Source: Anaerospora hongkongensis
GTDB lineage: Bacteria; Bacillota; Negativicutes; Sporomusales; DSM-15969
Direction of reading: 5' to 3'
Length of the DNA: 64,000 nt
Assembly (NCBI RefSeq): GCF_004339805.1
Contig: NZ_SLUI01000017.1
Coordinates: forward strand, 1-64,000
Shown: in pieces, positions 26,934 to 35,701 of the stretch
Layout: each line of letters begins with the position of its first letter
Position numbering within the stretch: the first letter of the stretch is position 1
Notes under the pieces: model-generated
What the model was told of the DNA's origin: nothing
Seen by the model: the letters and a program-made list of their open reading frames with translations, nothing else
Databases searched by the model: none
Program-made: the position numbers and the translations under genes

Positions 26934-29519
26934 ATGTTCATTGATCTAATTGCCGGTTACAAACAGAAAACACCTAATGCAGCAGCAATTTTAGCACCAC
27001 AAAAACAATCGATTACTTATGATCGATTATTTCAGCACCTGGTTAAAACGACCAGTGCTTTGCAACAATTAGGAATAACTCATACTGACCGGGTAGCATT
27101 AGTGATGAATAATGGTCCGGAAATGGCAACTGCTTTTTTAGCAATAGGTTCGGTTGCAGTGTGTGTGCCTATGAATTCGCATTCTTCTTTAAGTGAGTTT
27201 AAAACATATCTATCGGCAGTAAAGGCGAAGGCGCTTGTTATGGCCTATGGGCTGTCTACGGAGGCAACAACGGCCGCAATGGAGCTTGGGATAGAAATCA
27301 TAACAGTAAAATGTGAAGGCGATGAAGCCGGGATATTTGATATTATAAATGCACCACCCGAATGTCAAAAAGCAGTAGAATATTCTAAGCCGGAAGATGT
27401 GGCCTTAATTCTGTTTACATCAGGAACAACAGGAAAACCTAAAATTGTTCCTTTAACCCATAGTAACATTTATAGTTGCACTAAAAATATTGTGTCATCC
27501 TTACTGTTGTCTTCAAAAGATCGCTGCCTCAATGTTATGCCCCTGTTTCATTCCGGGGGGCTGGTTATGTCATTGCTGTCAACGCTGTTTGCAGGTGGCA
27601 GCATTATATGTACAAATGGCCTTGTCGCCAGTCAATTTTTTGGGTGGTTGTCTGAATTATCACCTACCTGGTACAGTGCTGTGCCAACTACTCATCAGGT
27701 AGTATTACAACAATGGGAGCACATGGGGCAGCCGGCGGTTGTTCATTCTTTACGATTTATCAGGTGTGGATCAGCTGCTTTGCCACCGCTGTTAGCACAA
27801 AAAATAGAGAGTGCTTTACGAGTTCCCATTATTGAAGGTTATGGCTCTAGTGAAGCGGTGAGCCAGATTGCTGTTAATCCTCTGTCGCCTGGCCTGCGGA
27901 AATTGGGCTCCGCTGGTAAGCCTGCCGGTTGTAAAGTTGCGATTATGGATGAATTCGGCAACTTGCTTCCTGCCGGTGTTAGTGGAGAAATTGTCATTCA
28001 GGGCGCAAGTGTCTTTTCTGGCTACGAGAATGACGCTGCTGCCAATGTAAAGTCTTTTCAAAATGGATGGTTCCGGACTGGGGATCAAGGATATTTCGAT
28101 AATGACGGTTACTTGTATATAAACGGGCGGTTTAAAGAAATTATCAATTGTGGCGGCGCCAAAATATCACCACGGGAAATAGAAGAAGTTCTATTGCAAC
28201 ATCCGGCTGTAAAAGAAGTTGTAGCGTTTGCAATTGAGCATCTAAGTCTGGGGGAAGTTGTTGCTGTTGCGATTGTAACGCAAGGGGAAAAGAGAATCAG
28301 CGAGGATGCACTGCAACGATATGCTAGTAAACATCTAATTTATTATAAGGTCCCCCATAAGGTCTTGTTTGTTGACAATATCCCTAAAGAAGCCACTGGA
28401 AAGATAAACCGCCTTAGTATGGCTGAAAAATTAGGGATTACTATAAATACCGCGAATTCTGGAAGAGTAAAAAATCCAACCTGCGATGCACTTGAACATA
28501 AAATGATGGACATTTGGCAAAAAATTTTAAAAAAATCAGATATAGGGATTCATGAAAGCTTTTTTACTATAGGCGGAGATTCGCTGACTGCCACTTTTTT
28601 ATCAGTGCAAATAGAAGAAACTTTTGGCAGATATGTACCCGTATCGCTACTATATGAGCATGATACTATTGAAAAATTAGTTAGCTTTTTATCATACGAA
28701 CAGGAAGTAAGTCCTTATTTGCATCTAGTGCCCCTGCAGACTGCAGGGAACAAACCACCGCTCTTTACGATTGATACAATTGGCGGTCATATATCCCATT
28801 ACCGTAAAATTGCCGGATATCTTGGTAAGGAGCAGCCTGTATACGCCTTGAGATTAATGGATGAATATAGTGAAACTGCCTCCGAAACGATTGAAGAAAT
28901 TGCCTCAAGTTATGTTCAAGAAATTCGCCGTGTACAGCCAAAGGGACCATATTATTTGACAGGATATTCACTTGGTGGAACTATTGCCTTTGAAGTGGCG
29001 CAGCAGCTTTATCGTCAGGATCAGGAAGTGGCTTTAGCTCTGCTTGATACGAGAAATCATAAAATATATCCACTAAAGGCAAAACCCAAAATAAGAAAAG
29101 GTCTATGGCATTGGATAACATTTTATATGCAGCGATTGCGAGCGATGCCTGATTTGCATACTAAAATTGACTATATTCTTCATAGACTGCGTAGAGAAGC
29201 TGTCAGGGGAATAGTGGGAGCTAATCAGGAATCTAAGAAATTAACTAAAGTAGGAAAACGGTGGAAAAGGATTGTTCAATATAGAAATTTATGTTACGTG
29301 CCTCTACGTTATCCAGGACAATTGACTTTATTTCGGGCATTAGGCGATCCATTTGCTCTCAAAGAAACCGACCTGGAGCTTGGGTGGAACGGAATGGCTG
29401 ATGGTGGGCTAGTGGTTTATGAAACGCCTGGAGACCATATATCGATGTTAACTGATGATGATAATTTAGAAATACTGGCAAAAAAATTGAGTTTATGCAT
29501 GTTCCAAGAGAAAAAATGA
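26934..29519 (+). CDS. Stand-alone A-T-TE enzyme (NRPS-like synthetase without condensation domain)
   Basis: Single-module assembly-line protein (861 aa). An adenylation/acyl-CoA-ligase domain (about 1-500) shows LFTSGTTGKPK near 160, EGYGSSEAV, RTGDQGYFD and the catalytic-lysine region KEATGKINR. A carrier domain follows (about 515-590) with GGDSL, the phosphopantetheine Ser being near 550. A type I thioesterase (about 600-855) has GYSLGG (Ser near 679) and a late GDHISM His near 835. The adenylation domain looks closer to oxalyl-CoA/fatty-acyl ligases than to classical amino-acid A domains. A-T-TE proteins can join or release activated carboxylic acids, as in fungal quinone synthetases. The substrate is unknown, and no tailoring gene or phosphopantetheinyl transferase is adjacent. 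Confidence 0.88.
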   Translation: MFIDLIAGYKQKTPNAAAILAPQKQSITYDRLFQHLVKTTSALQQLGITHTDRVALVMNNGPEMATAFLAIGSVAVCVPMNSHSSLSEFKTYLSAVKAKALVMAYGLSTEATTAAMELGIEIITVKCEGDEAGIFDIINAPPECQKAVEYSKPEDVALILFTSGTTGKPKIVPLTHSNIYSCTKNIVSSLLLSSKDRCLNVMPLFHSGGLVMSLLSTLFAGGSIICTNGLVASQFFGWLSELSPTWYSAVPTTHQVVLQQWEHMGQPAVVHSLRFIRCGSAALPPLLAQKIESALRVPIIEGYGSSEAVSQIAVNPLSPGLRKLGSAGKPAGCKVAIMDEFGNLLPAGVSGEIVIQGASVFSGYENDAAANVKSFQNGWFRTGDQGYFDNDGYLYINGRFKEIINCGGAKISPREIEEVLLQHPAVKEVVAFAIEHLSLGEVVAVAIVTQGEKRISEDALQRYASKHLIYYKVPHKVLFVDNIPKEATGKINRLSMAEKLGITINTANSGRVKNPTCDALEHKMMDIWQKILKKSDIGIHESFFTIGGDSLTATFLSVQIEETFGRYVPVSLLYEHDTIEKLVSFLSYEQEVSPYLHLVPLQTAGNKPPLFTIDTIGGHISHYRKIAGYLGKEQPVYALRLMDEYSETASETIEEIASSYVQEIRRVQPKGPYYLTGYSLGGTIAFEVAQQLYRQDQEVALALLDTRNHKIYPLKAKPKIRKGLWHWITFYMQRLRAMPDLHTKIDYILHRLRREAVRGIVGANQESKKLTKVGKRWKRIVQYRNLCYVPLRYPGQLTLFRALGDPFALKETDLELGWNGMADGGLVVYETPGDHISMLTDDDNLEILAKKLSLCMFQEKK

Positions 29520-29686
29520 GTTTCAAGGCGCAGAAGGGATCTCGTTAAATTTGCCTCCATCTGGTGTATAATAGATATAATTCTATAACATTAGGTGGAG
29601 TTTTTTATAGTTAATATCAAGTAAAAAATAACCTTGTAAGTCCGTGCAAGCATGCTTTGATTTCAAAAAGATTTGGAGAAGAACAC

Positions 29687-31021
29687 ATGGATAAAATACG
29701 AATGGCCATTGTCGGGCCCTCTGATTCGGTAGCCTTGGCCTACTCGGTAGCAACGGAGAGAAGCGATATCTTATTACCTGAGGGAATTGTTTATCAGGAT
29801 GCAGCGCAAGTTCCCGCTATTATGCAGACCCGTTGTCCGGAGTTTGATATGTGGTTATTTTCAGGTATTGTGCCCTATCATTATGCACTGTCTGTTGCCA
29901 CACATAAGCCGTTGTTTTATCTGCCCCATACCGGTTCCAGTTTATACCGGGCCTTGTTTGAAATTACATATATTCAAAATCTGAAGCTGCGTAGGATTAG
30001 CTTTGATACCTTTAGCCAGTTGGAGGTAGAAGAAACTTTTAAAGATATCAATCTACCGCTGCCTACCATATATGTTAAACCATTTTCCGATGTGGCTTCG
30101 TCCAAGGAGTTTGCGAATTATCACTATGAATTATGGCAGGCGGGCAAGATCGATATTGCCGTTACGTGTTTTCTGGAAACTTATGATCGGCTAAAAGAAT
30201 TAGGGGTGCCGGCTTTCCGGGTGTGGACTACGCGGAGTAATATCCGCACTACGCTTGATGTGGCAATCAATTCCTGCCTGGCGCAACGCTTTAAAGGCAG
30301 TCAGTTGGCAATACAGGAAATTGCCATTGACGAATACGATAATATTGTACGCGCCAGTTCAAGCTATAATGTAAAGCGCATGGAAATGTGCTTGTACAAG
30401 ATTTTAGTTGACTATGCGGAAATGCTGAAAGGGTCGCTTGTTAATCGTGGTGATGGGAAATATACCCTGTATTCCACACGCGGCATACTGGAGGACATTA
30501 CAAATGAACTCACCACCATACCCATATTCGAAAAAATAGCCTGTGAGGTAAAGGCTGCAGTCTGCGGCGGTATTGGTTTCGGCGATACGGCCTATGATGC
30601 CGAACAAAATGCCTTTCATGCACTGGGCATTGCCCAGCAGAAAGGCAAGGGGCTATGGATGGCGGTAAATGATGAGCGGGAAGTGATCGGTCCCTTGAGC
30701 TCGGCTGTCCATCTTAAGTATTCCGTGCAGGCGGATACTGCAGCCTGCAAGCGGATTGCTGATCAGCTAAACCTCAGCGTCACTACCGTAAACCGGTTAC
30801 TGGCAGTGATTGATAAGCTGGACACCGACACTATCGGAGCTGAAGATCTAGCCGTCTATTTGAGCATCACATCCCGCAGTGCCAGAAGAATCCTTACGAT
30901 ATTAGTGGACAATAGTCTGGCTGAGTTAGCCGGGGAAGAGATGATTGCTAAGGGGCGGCCGCGTAAACTGTATCGGATTAATATACCGTTACTATTAGGT
31001 TATTTTTCCTCAGCAAGATAA
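29687..31021 (+). CDS. Multi-domain HTH regulator with degenerate GGDEF/GTP-cyclohydrolase-III-like domain
   Basis: A 444-residue cytoplasmic protein. The N-terminal half (about 1-180) looks like an alpha/beta sensory domain. A central part (about 200-330) contains CGGIGFGDTAYDAEQNA followed by HALGIAQQ, a pattern seen in degenerate GGDEF or GTP-cyclohydrolase-III-like domains. The C-terminal third (about 350-444) contains two HTH-like segments (CKRIADQLNLSVTTVNRLL and DLAVYLSITSRSARRIL) ending in a wing-like KGRPRKLYRI. ATG 29687 with GGAG 8 nt upstream is preferred over an in-frame TTG 30 nt earlier. It precedes a carrier and an amidohydrolase, which it probably controls; a small-molecule ligand is likely but unknown. 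Confidence 0.7.
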   Translation: MDKIRMAIVGPSDSVALAYSVATERSDILLPEGIVYQDAAQVPAIMQTRCPEFDMWLFSGIVPYHYALSVATHKPLFYLPHTGSSLYRALFEITYIQNLKLRRISFDTFSQLEVEETFKDINLPLPTIYVKPFSDVASSKEFANYHYELWQAGKIDIAVTCFLETYDRLKELGVPAFRVWTTRSNIRTTLDVAINSCLAQRFKGSQLAIQEIAIDEYDNIVRASSSYNVKRMEMCLYKILVDYAEMLKGSLVNRGDGKYTLYSTRGILEDITNELTTIPIFEKIACEVKAAVCGGIGFGDTAYDAEQNAFHALGIAQQKGKGLWMAVNDEREVIGPLSSAVHLKYSVQADTAACKRIADQLNLSVTTVNRLLAVIDKLDTDTIGAEDLAVYLSITSRSARRILTILVDNSLAELAGEEMIAKGRPRKLYRINIPLLLGYFSSAR

Positions 31022-31086
31022 GTTCAGCTTAACATATTGACAAGAATAACAAAGACTAGTATAGTAAATATTACAAAGCAACGTCG

Positions 31087-31145
31087 CTCTCGTATTTTGT
31101 ACGAGGGCTTTTGTTTTACAGTACGAGTCGAACCTCGTTTTTTCA
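31087..31145 (+). promoter_or_regulatory. Tandem, mutually exclusive hairpins (terminator/attenuator) before the DcuC-like gene
   Basis: The first hairpin is CTCTCGTA/TACGAGGG followed by CTTTTGTTTT. The second is ACGAG/CTCGT followed by TTTTTT. The first hairpin's right arm (ACGAGG, 31101-31106) is also complementary to CCTCGT (31133-31138), so the two structures compete. This could be two simple terminators or an attenuation switch. Confidence 0.55.
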
Positions 31146-31295
31146 TTGCCTGTTAATGGAAATATCCATAAATGGGCTGAAAGTGGAGTTTGTAGTGCTG
31201 TCACGCTGTTTTACTATTTTAGAACTACAGAAAGGAGCAAATGTCGGAGAATAACGCGGAATAAGTTCAGTGCAATAAGGGGAGAGGTGTTTGAG

Positions 31296-32546
31296 ATGAT
31301 GCTTACTATTGGTGTGATTTTGGTCATTATTACCATTTATTTCTTAATCAAACGCTATGATGCGCGTTTAGTGCTATTGGTATCCGGTATTGTTATGGCC
31401 TGCGTGGCAGGCACCCCTATGGCGGCTTTAAATGCTTTTGCCAAAGACATGACGAATGCCGGTCTGATTCAGGCCGTATGTTCTGTAATGGGTTTTGCAA
31501 TGGTTATGCGGTATACGGAATGTGACAAACATTTGATTAATCTCATGGCCAGCGGTTTGGGAAAAGTTCGTCCCCTCTTAATTCCCGGTGTGGTAATGGC
31601 AACCTTCGCGGTTAATGTGGCTTTGCCAAGCGCAGCAGGAACTGCAGCTGCAGCGGGTGCGATTTTCGTACCGTTGATGATGTCTGCCGGTGTGCACCCT
31701 GCCATGGCGGCGGCTGCGGTTAAGTGTGGTACTTATGGCAGTATGCTGAATCCAGGACTGGCCCATAATCCGGTGGTAGCTAAAATTGCCGGTGTAGGGG
31801 TTATGGAAGTCATTGCCTTTCAGTTTAAGGCAAATATTGCCTCGTTAATTGTTGCTGCGCTGTGTATTACAGCTATTGCCTACTATAAAAAAGAGCATAA
31901 GGGATACCATGCAGATGGACTGGAAGTAGACAGCAGCTTTAAAGTAAATTTGCTGTATGCTGCCATGCCAATGTTTCCGATTGTACTGCTTCTGTTAGGC
32001 GCTACTTTGATACCTGCCTTAAAAACCGATGTTCCACAGGCCATGATCATCGGGTGCGCATTGTCGCTTTTAGTTACCCGGAAAAATCCCGTAGGACTGA
32101 GCAATGCCTTTTTTGATGGTATGGGCAAAGCCTACGGTGAAATCATTGGCATTATCATTGCTGCCGGAGTATTTGTGTCCGGTATGACTTCCATGGGACT
32201 AGTAAAAGCTTTTATTACCGCTATGCTGAATAATCCGGCCATTGTCAAGATTTGTGCTGCTGTTGGTCCTTTTCTCCTGGGCTTTGTCACCGGATCAGGC
32301 GATGCGGCTACAATGGCGTTCAATCAGGCAGTTACGCCGCATGCAGCCGATTTTGGCATGGAAGTTATGCAAATGGGTAGTATGGCTACCTTAGGCGGTA
32401 CACTTGGACGTACGATGTCGCCGATTGCCGGTGCAACGATCATTGTAGCCGGTATTGCCGGGGTTAATCCAATGGAAGTTACCAAACGCAATTGGCTGCC
32501 GATGGTAGGCTCCATGATTATCGGTATGGCCTTGTTAATGTACTAG
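31296..32546 (+). CDS. DcuC-like dicarboxylate/organic-anion membrane carrier
   Basis: Polytopic inner-membrane protein (416 aa, about 11-12 hydrophobic segments) of the DcuC/C4-dicarboxylate carrier type. Typical features are a Gly/Ala-rich first half with AAGTAAAAGAIFVP, the CGTYGSMLNPGLAHNP motif and a GSGDAATMAFN motif in the second half. The chosen ATG has GGGGAGAGG 8 nt upstream; in-frame codons further upstream encode a non-hydrophobic stretch and look untranslated. Followed by an M20 amidohydrolase, it may import the substrate of that enzyme (an acyl-amino acid or similar) or export a product; this is inference from adjacency. Confidence 0.8.
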   Translation: MMLTIGVILVIITIYFLIKRYDARLVLLVSGIVMACVAGTPMAALNAFAKDMTNAGLIQAVCSVMGFAMVMRYTECDKHLINLMASGLGKVRPLLIPGVVMATFAVNVALPSAAGTAAAAGAIFVPLMMSAGVHPAMAAAAVKCGTYGSMLNPGLAHNPVVAKIAGVGVMEVIAFQFKANIASLIVAALCITAIAYYKKEHKGYHADGLEVDSSFKVNLLYAAMPMFPIVLLLLGATLIPALKTDVPQAMIIGCALSLLVTRKNPVGLSNAFFDGMGKAYGEIIGIIIAAGVFVSGMTSMGLVKAFITAMLNNPAIVKICAAVGPFLLGFVTGSGDAATMAFNQAVTPHAADFGMEVMQMGSMATLGGTLGRTMSPIAGATIIVAGIAGVNPMEVTKRNWLPMVGSMIIGMALLMY

Positions 32547-32568
32547 TAGAGAAAAAGACAGCCTTACT

Positions 32569-32612
32569 GCAAGCTGTACAGTGGAAACGCTGTATAGCTT
32601 GCCTTTATTGTG
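32569..32612 (+). promoter_or_regulatory. Strong hairpin between carrier and amidohydrolase genes
   Basis: GCAAGCTGTACAG pairs with CTGTATAGCTTGC (13 bp, one G-U, 8-nt loop), followed by a weak T-rich CTTTATTGT. It could attenuate the downstream gene or stabilise the carrier message. Confidence 0.55.
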
Positions 32613-32645
32613 CAACCGTAAACTACTGACGAGGGGAGCTAAACA

Positions 32646-33953
32646 ATGCAGACAGATATTTTGGAATTAGTAAAAGCCAAAAAAGAACAACTGGTCAGTC
32701 GCCGGCGCGATATTCATAAACATGCAGAGGCCGCTTGGACTGAATTCCGCACAGCTTCGATTGTGGCTGAAACCTTAACCCGTCTCGGTTATCAGGTATC
32801 CGTGGGCGCAGAAGTCATTGAGGCTGAGGTTATGATGGGAGTACCGTCTGAGCAGGAATTGCTCAACCATCAGGAAAGAGCAATAGCGCAAGGTGCTGAT
32901 CCCCAGTGGGTCGCTAAAATGCAGGGCGGGAAAACCGGTGTGATGGGCGTGCTGCACTTTGCTCAGCCAGGACCGGTTGTTGCATTCCGCTTTGATATGG
33001 ATGCAAATGACGTACTGGAAGCGACTGCAGACGAGCATCGGCCTTGGCGGGAAGGCTTTGCATCGGTCAATCCAGGAGCGATGCATGCCTGCGGGCATGA
33101 TGGTCATACTTCGATCGGCTTAACTTTGGCAGAGGTATTAGTAGAAGCAAAACAACAGCTTGCCGGAACGGTAAAGCTGATTTTCCAGCCTGCCGAAGAA
33201 GGGGTGCGCGGCGCAAAAGCAATGGTCTCGCGCGGTATTGTAGATGATGTGGATTTTTTTGTTGGCTTGCATTTAGGCATTGGACTGAAGAAAATGGGGA
33301 CGATGACGTGCAATACAGTGGGTTTTCTGGCGACGACAAAACTTGACGCCGTTTATACCGGTGTGCCTGCTCATGCCGGCGCTGCACCGGAAACAGGGAG
33401 CAATGCCTTATTGGCGGCAGCCACGGCGGCCTTGAATTTGCACGCTATTTCCCGCCACAGCCAGGGGGCTTCACGGATCAATGTGGGGGTGTTACAGGCT
33501 GGAACCGGACGAAACGTTATACCGGATAAGGCGGTATTAAAACTGGAAACGCGCGGCACAACCAGCGAAATCAATGAATATATGTACAAAAGAGCACTCA
33601 CCATCTTAGAGGCCGCCGCAGCAATGTATGAGGTTAAGCTTGCTGTAGCGCCCATGGGCGGTGCGGCTAATTGCGAAAATACTCCCGCACTGGTCACGCG
33701 GTTGCAGCAGGTTGCGGCAGAAAGTAACTTGTTTGACAGCATATTACCGGAAGGCAACATTGGCGGCAGCGAGGATTGTACTTACTTTATGGAACGGGTA
33801 CAGCAAAAGGGAGGGCAGGTTGCTTACCTGATGGTTGGCACTAAACTAGCGGCAGGGCATCATGACTCCCGTTTCGATTTTGAAGAAGAAAGCTTAGTTA
33901 CGGCCACTGCCTTGTTAAGCAAAGCTGCAGTTGAGCTTCTAAGCACAAAGTAA
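32646..33953 (+). CDS. M20 family amidohydrolase, AbgA-like
   Basis: Metal-dependent amidohydrolase (435 aa; E. coli AbgA is almost the same length). The metal-binding motif HACGHDGHT starts near residue 147, the catalytic Glu pair PAEEG follows, and a conserved dimerisation-domain motif AHAGAAPETGSNAL comes later. It lacks a signal peptide, so it is cytoplasmic. AbgA-type enzymes cleave p-aminobenzoyl-glutamate or N-acyl amino acids; the exact amide is not readable from sequence, and no AbgB partner is next to it. It sits downstream of the DcuC-like carrier in the same direction. Confidence 0.85.
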   Translation: MQTDILELVKAKKEQLVSRRRDIHKHAEAAWTEFRTASIVAETLTRLGYQVSVGAEVIEAEVMMGVPSEQELLNHQERAIAQGADPQWVAKMQGGKTGVMGVLHFAQPGPVVAFRFDMDANDVLEATADEHRPWREGFASVNPGAMHACGHDGHTSIGLTLAEVLVEAKQQLAGTVKLIFQPAEEGVRGAKAMVSRGIVDDVDFFVGLHLGIGLKKMGTMTCNTVGFLATTKLDAVYTGVPAHAGAAPETGSNALLAAATAALNLHAISRHSQGASRINVGVLQAGTGRNVIPDKAVLKLETRGTTSEINEYMYKRALTILEAAAAMYEVKLAVAPMGGAANCENTPALVTRLQQVAAESNLFDSILPEGNIGGSEDCTYFMERVQQKGGQVAYLMVGTKLAAGHHDSRFDFEEESLVTATALLSKAAVELLSTK

Positions 33954-33984
33954 TCCTTTTAGTTAGTAACAATAAACGGAGAAG

Positions 33985-34036
33985 GCCTTCACCAGACCGA
34001 GAGCAGTGTTCTCTAGCAGGTGGAGGCTTTATTTTA
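33985..34036 (+). terminator. Terminator after the amidohydrolase
   Basis: GCCTTCACC pairs with GGTGGAGGC (one G-U) across a long loop and is followed by TTTATTTTA. Confidence 0.7.
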
Positions 34037-34042
34037 TAATGC

Positions 34043-34071
34043 TTGACAGTCAGGTAAGTACATGGCATAAT
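34043..34071 (+). promoter_or_regulatory. Sigma-A promoter for T-box leader 1
   Basis: TTGACA, a 17-bp spacer and CATAAT directly precede the leader RNA, a near-consensus promoter. Confidence 0.75.
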
Positions 34072-34084
34072 GTGATAAAGTTAC

Positions 34085-34392
34085 AAAGTTACACTCGTCC
34101 TGCAGGCGCGTAATGATGTGAAAACCGATAATGGTAAAGATGATGAATGGGAACAGGCAGGCTATTCAATGCCCAGAGAGCCGGTGGTTGGTGCGAACCG
34201 GTGCAGGTATACTTGCCCACTCACCCGGGAATTCTGTTGCTGAAAGTAAGGGTAATCCTTATATAGGCAATAGCGTATGTCTGCGTTAAAGATACAGCTA
34301 ATACTTACCAGTATGCTGAATGAGCCTTATGTAGGGTGGTACCGCGAAGTAACGTCGCCCCTATTGACATGAATTGTCAATAGGGGCTTTTT
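34085..34392 (+). ncRNA. T-box riboswitch 1, candidate serine (AGT) specifier
   Basis: Stem I apical signature AGAGAGCCGGTGGTTGGTG with GAACCGG is followed by a specifier loop reading TGAA-AGT (AGT at 34245-34247). The T-box core AGGGTGGTACCGCG is at 34333-34346. A terminator of 13 bp (GCCCCTATTGACA / TGTCAATAGGGGC) with a T-run sits 25 nt before the gene. The specifier was placed by aligning the 27-nt segment ending in GAA-NNN with the two other T-boxes of this window. The UGGU bulge predicts discriminator base A, whereas tRNA-Ser usually has G, so the amino acid is not certain. Confidence 0.9.
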
Positions 34393-34422
34393 GTATTCAT
34401 TCACTAGTTTAGGAGGACTATT

Positions 34423-35559
34423 ATGGGAAATCAATCAATAAGTATAGCCTTTGCCATGGCAGCTGTCTGGTTTGCCACGCATAGCGGCGGCGGATTTGCC
34501 ACCGGTAATCAGGAAGTAAATTATTTTGTGAAATATGGCTGGTATTCGATATTTTTACCAATTGTGGCTATGGCGATTTTGGGCTGGGGGCACAGAAATG
34601 CCCTTGTTCTGGCAAAAGATTATCAGACCTATGATTATAAGAGTTTTGGCGATGCTCTTTTTCATCCATATGAAAAATATTTCTCCCTGGTATTTGAGCT
34701 TGGCTTTATCATGCTGATTGCTTGCGGCGTGAGTACGTCCATAGCCGGTTCAGGCGCTTTATTAAAAAGCTCTCTGGGAATTCCTTATGGCATCGGTATT
34801 GTAACTGTTGGTGCAGTATTGCTGCTGCTGACTATTTTTGGCAGTGATTTGATTATTAAAGTTCTCAATCTCAAAACCTATTTCTTAATTGTTACTTTAC
34901 TCATTCTCTGTTTCCTTGGTATTAAGACCGGTTCGTTCAACTTCCAGCGTATTGTAGCGACGCAGGAAACCTTTGGCACAAGTTTTTGGGATGCAGTTTG
35001 GTATATGATGATTTATATTGGCTTTCAGGCTTTTACCGTTCTGCCGATCATTTCGGTTGCACATAATATTAAAACTACGAAAGAATGCAATCAATTTATG
35101 TTTTTCGGAACCTTATTAAATGGACTTTTTCTGGTTGTTGTCTGCATTATGCTTTTGGGTTTTAGTCCCGAGGCGCTTAAGCAGACGCTGCCCGTATATT
35201 ACGTTACTACCCAGCTTGACGTGCCCTGGCTTAAGATTTTGTACAGTGTAATCTTATTTGTTGCCTTGCTGGGTACAGGTATTTCACTGGTGTTTTCTAC
35301 TGTTGCCCGTTTTGAGCCTGTGCTTGTTGAAAGAAATATATTGAAAAGCCTCAAAGCGCGCAGGATTGCTATTTCTCTTTTTACTATTGCTTTGTGCACA
35401 GGCATATCGGTATTTGGACTAACGAATATTGTGGTGAAAGGCTATGGCTCAGTCGGGTATATTGGCTTATTTTTTGTTTTGCTTCCGGAAATTATTGTTG
35501 GTACAATCAAAATCCGCAACAATGCGAAGAAAAAAACCGGCGAGTCCCTTTCCCACTAA
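34423..35559 (+). CDS. YkvI-type membrane protein, probable amino-acid carrier under T-box control
   Basis: Polytopic membrane protein (378 aa, about 10 spans) of the YkvI family, distant relatives of APC/LeuT-fold amino-acid carriers. The first helix has a broken Gly-rich segment (ATHSGGGFATGNQE) typical of substrate-binding unwound helices. AGGAGG lies just before the ATG. Transcription must pass the T-box terminator, so expression rises when a cognate tRNA is uncharged; this makes it a probable importer of that amino acid (candidate serine). No enzyme gene shares the transcript. Confidence 0.8.
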   Translation: MGNQSISIAFAMAAVWFATHSGGGFATGNQEVNYFVKYGWYSIFLPIVAMAILGWGHRNALVLAKDYQTYDYKSFGDALFHPYEKYFSLVFELGFIMLIACGVSTSIAGSGALLKSSLGIPYGIGIVTVGAVLLLLTIFGSDLIIKVLNLKTYFLIVTLLILCFLGIKTGSFNFQRIVATQETFGTSFWDAVWYMMIYIGFQAFTVLPIISVAHNIKTTKECNQFMFFGTLLNGLFLVVVCIMLLGFSPEALKQTLPVYYVTTQLDVPWLKILYSVILFVALLGTGISLVFSTVARFEPVLVERNILKSLKARRIAISLFTIALCTGISVFGLTNIVVKGYGSVGYIGLFFVLLPEIIVGTIKIRNNAKKKTGESLSH

Positions 35560-35576
35560 TCAAAGATTACAGTGAA

Positions 35577-35608
35577 AGCCTTCCGTCAGATGCCGGAAGG
35601 CTTTTTTG
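35577..35608 (+). terminator. Terminator after the YkvI-type gene
   Basis: AGCCTTCCG pairs with CGGAAGGCT and is followed by TTTTTGC. Confidence 0.85.
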
Positions 35609-35701
35609 CAGGAATTTTGCCGGTATATGCATAACTAATGATCAACCACCAGTCCATAAATTTACGGTTATACTTAACTAGGCGTACAAAGCGAGGTTTT
35701 T

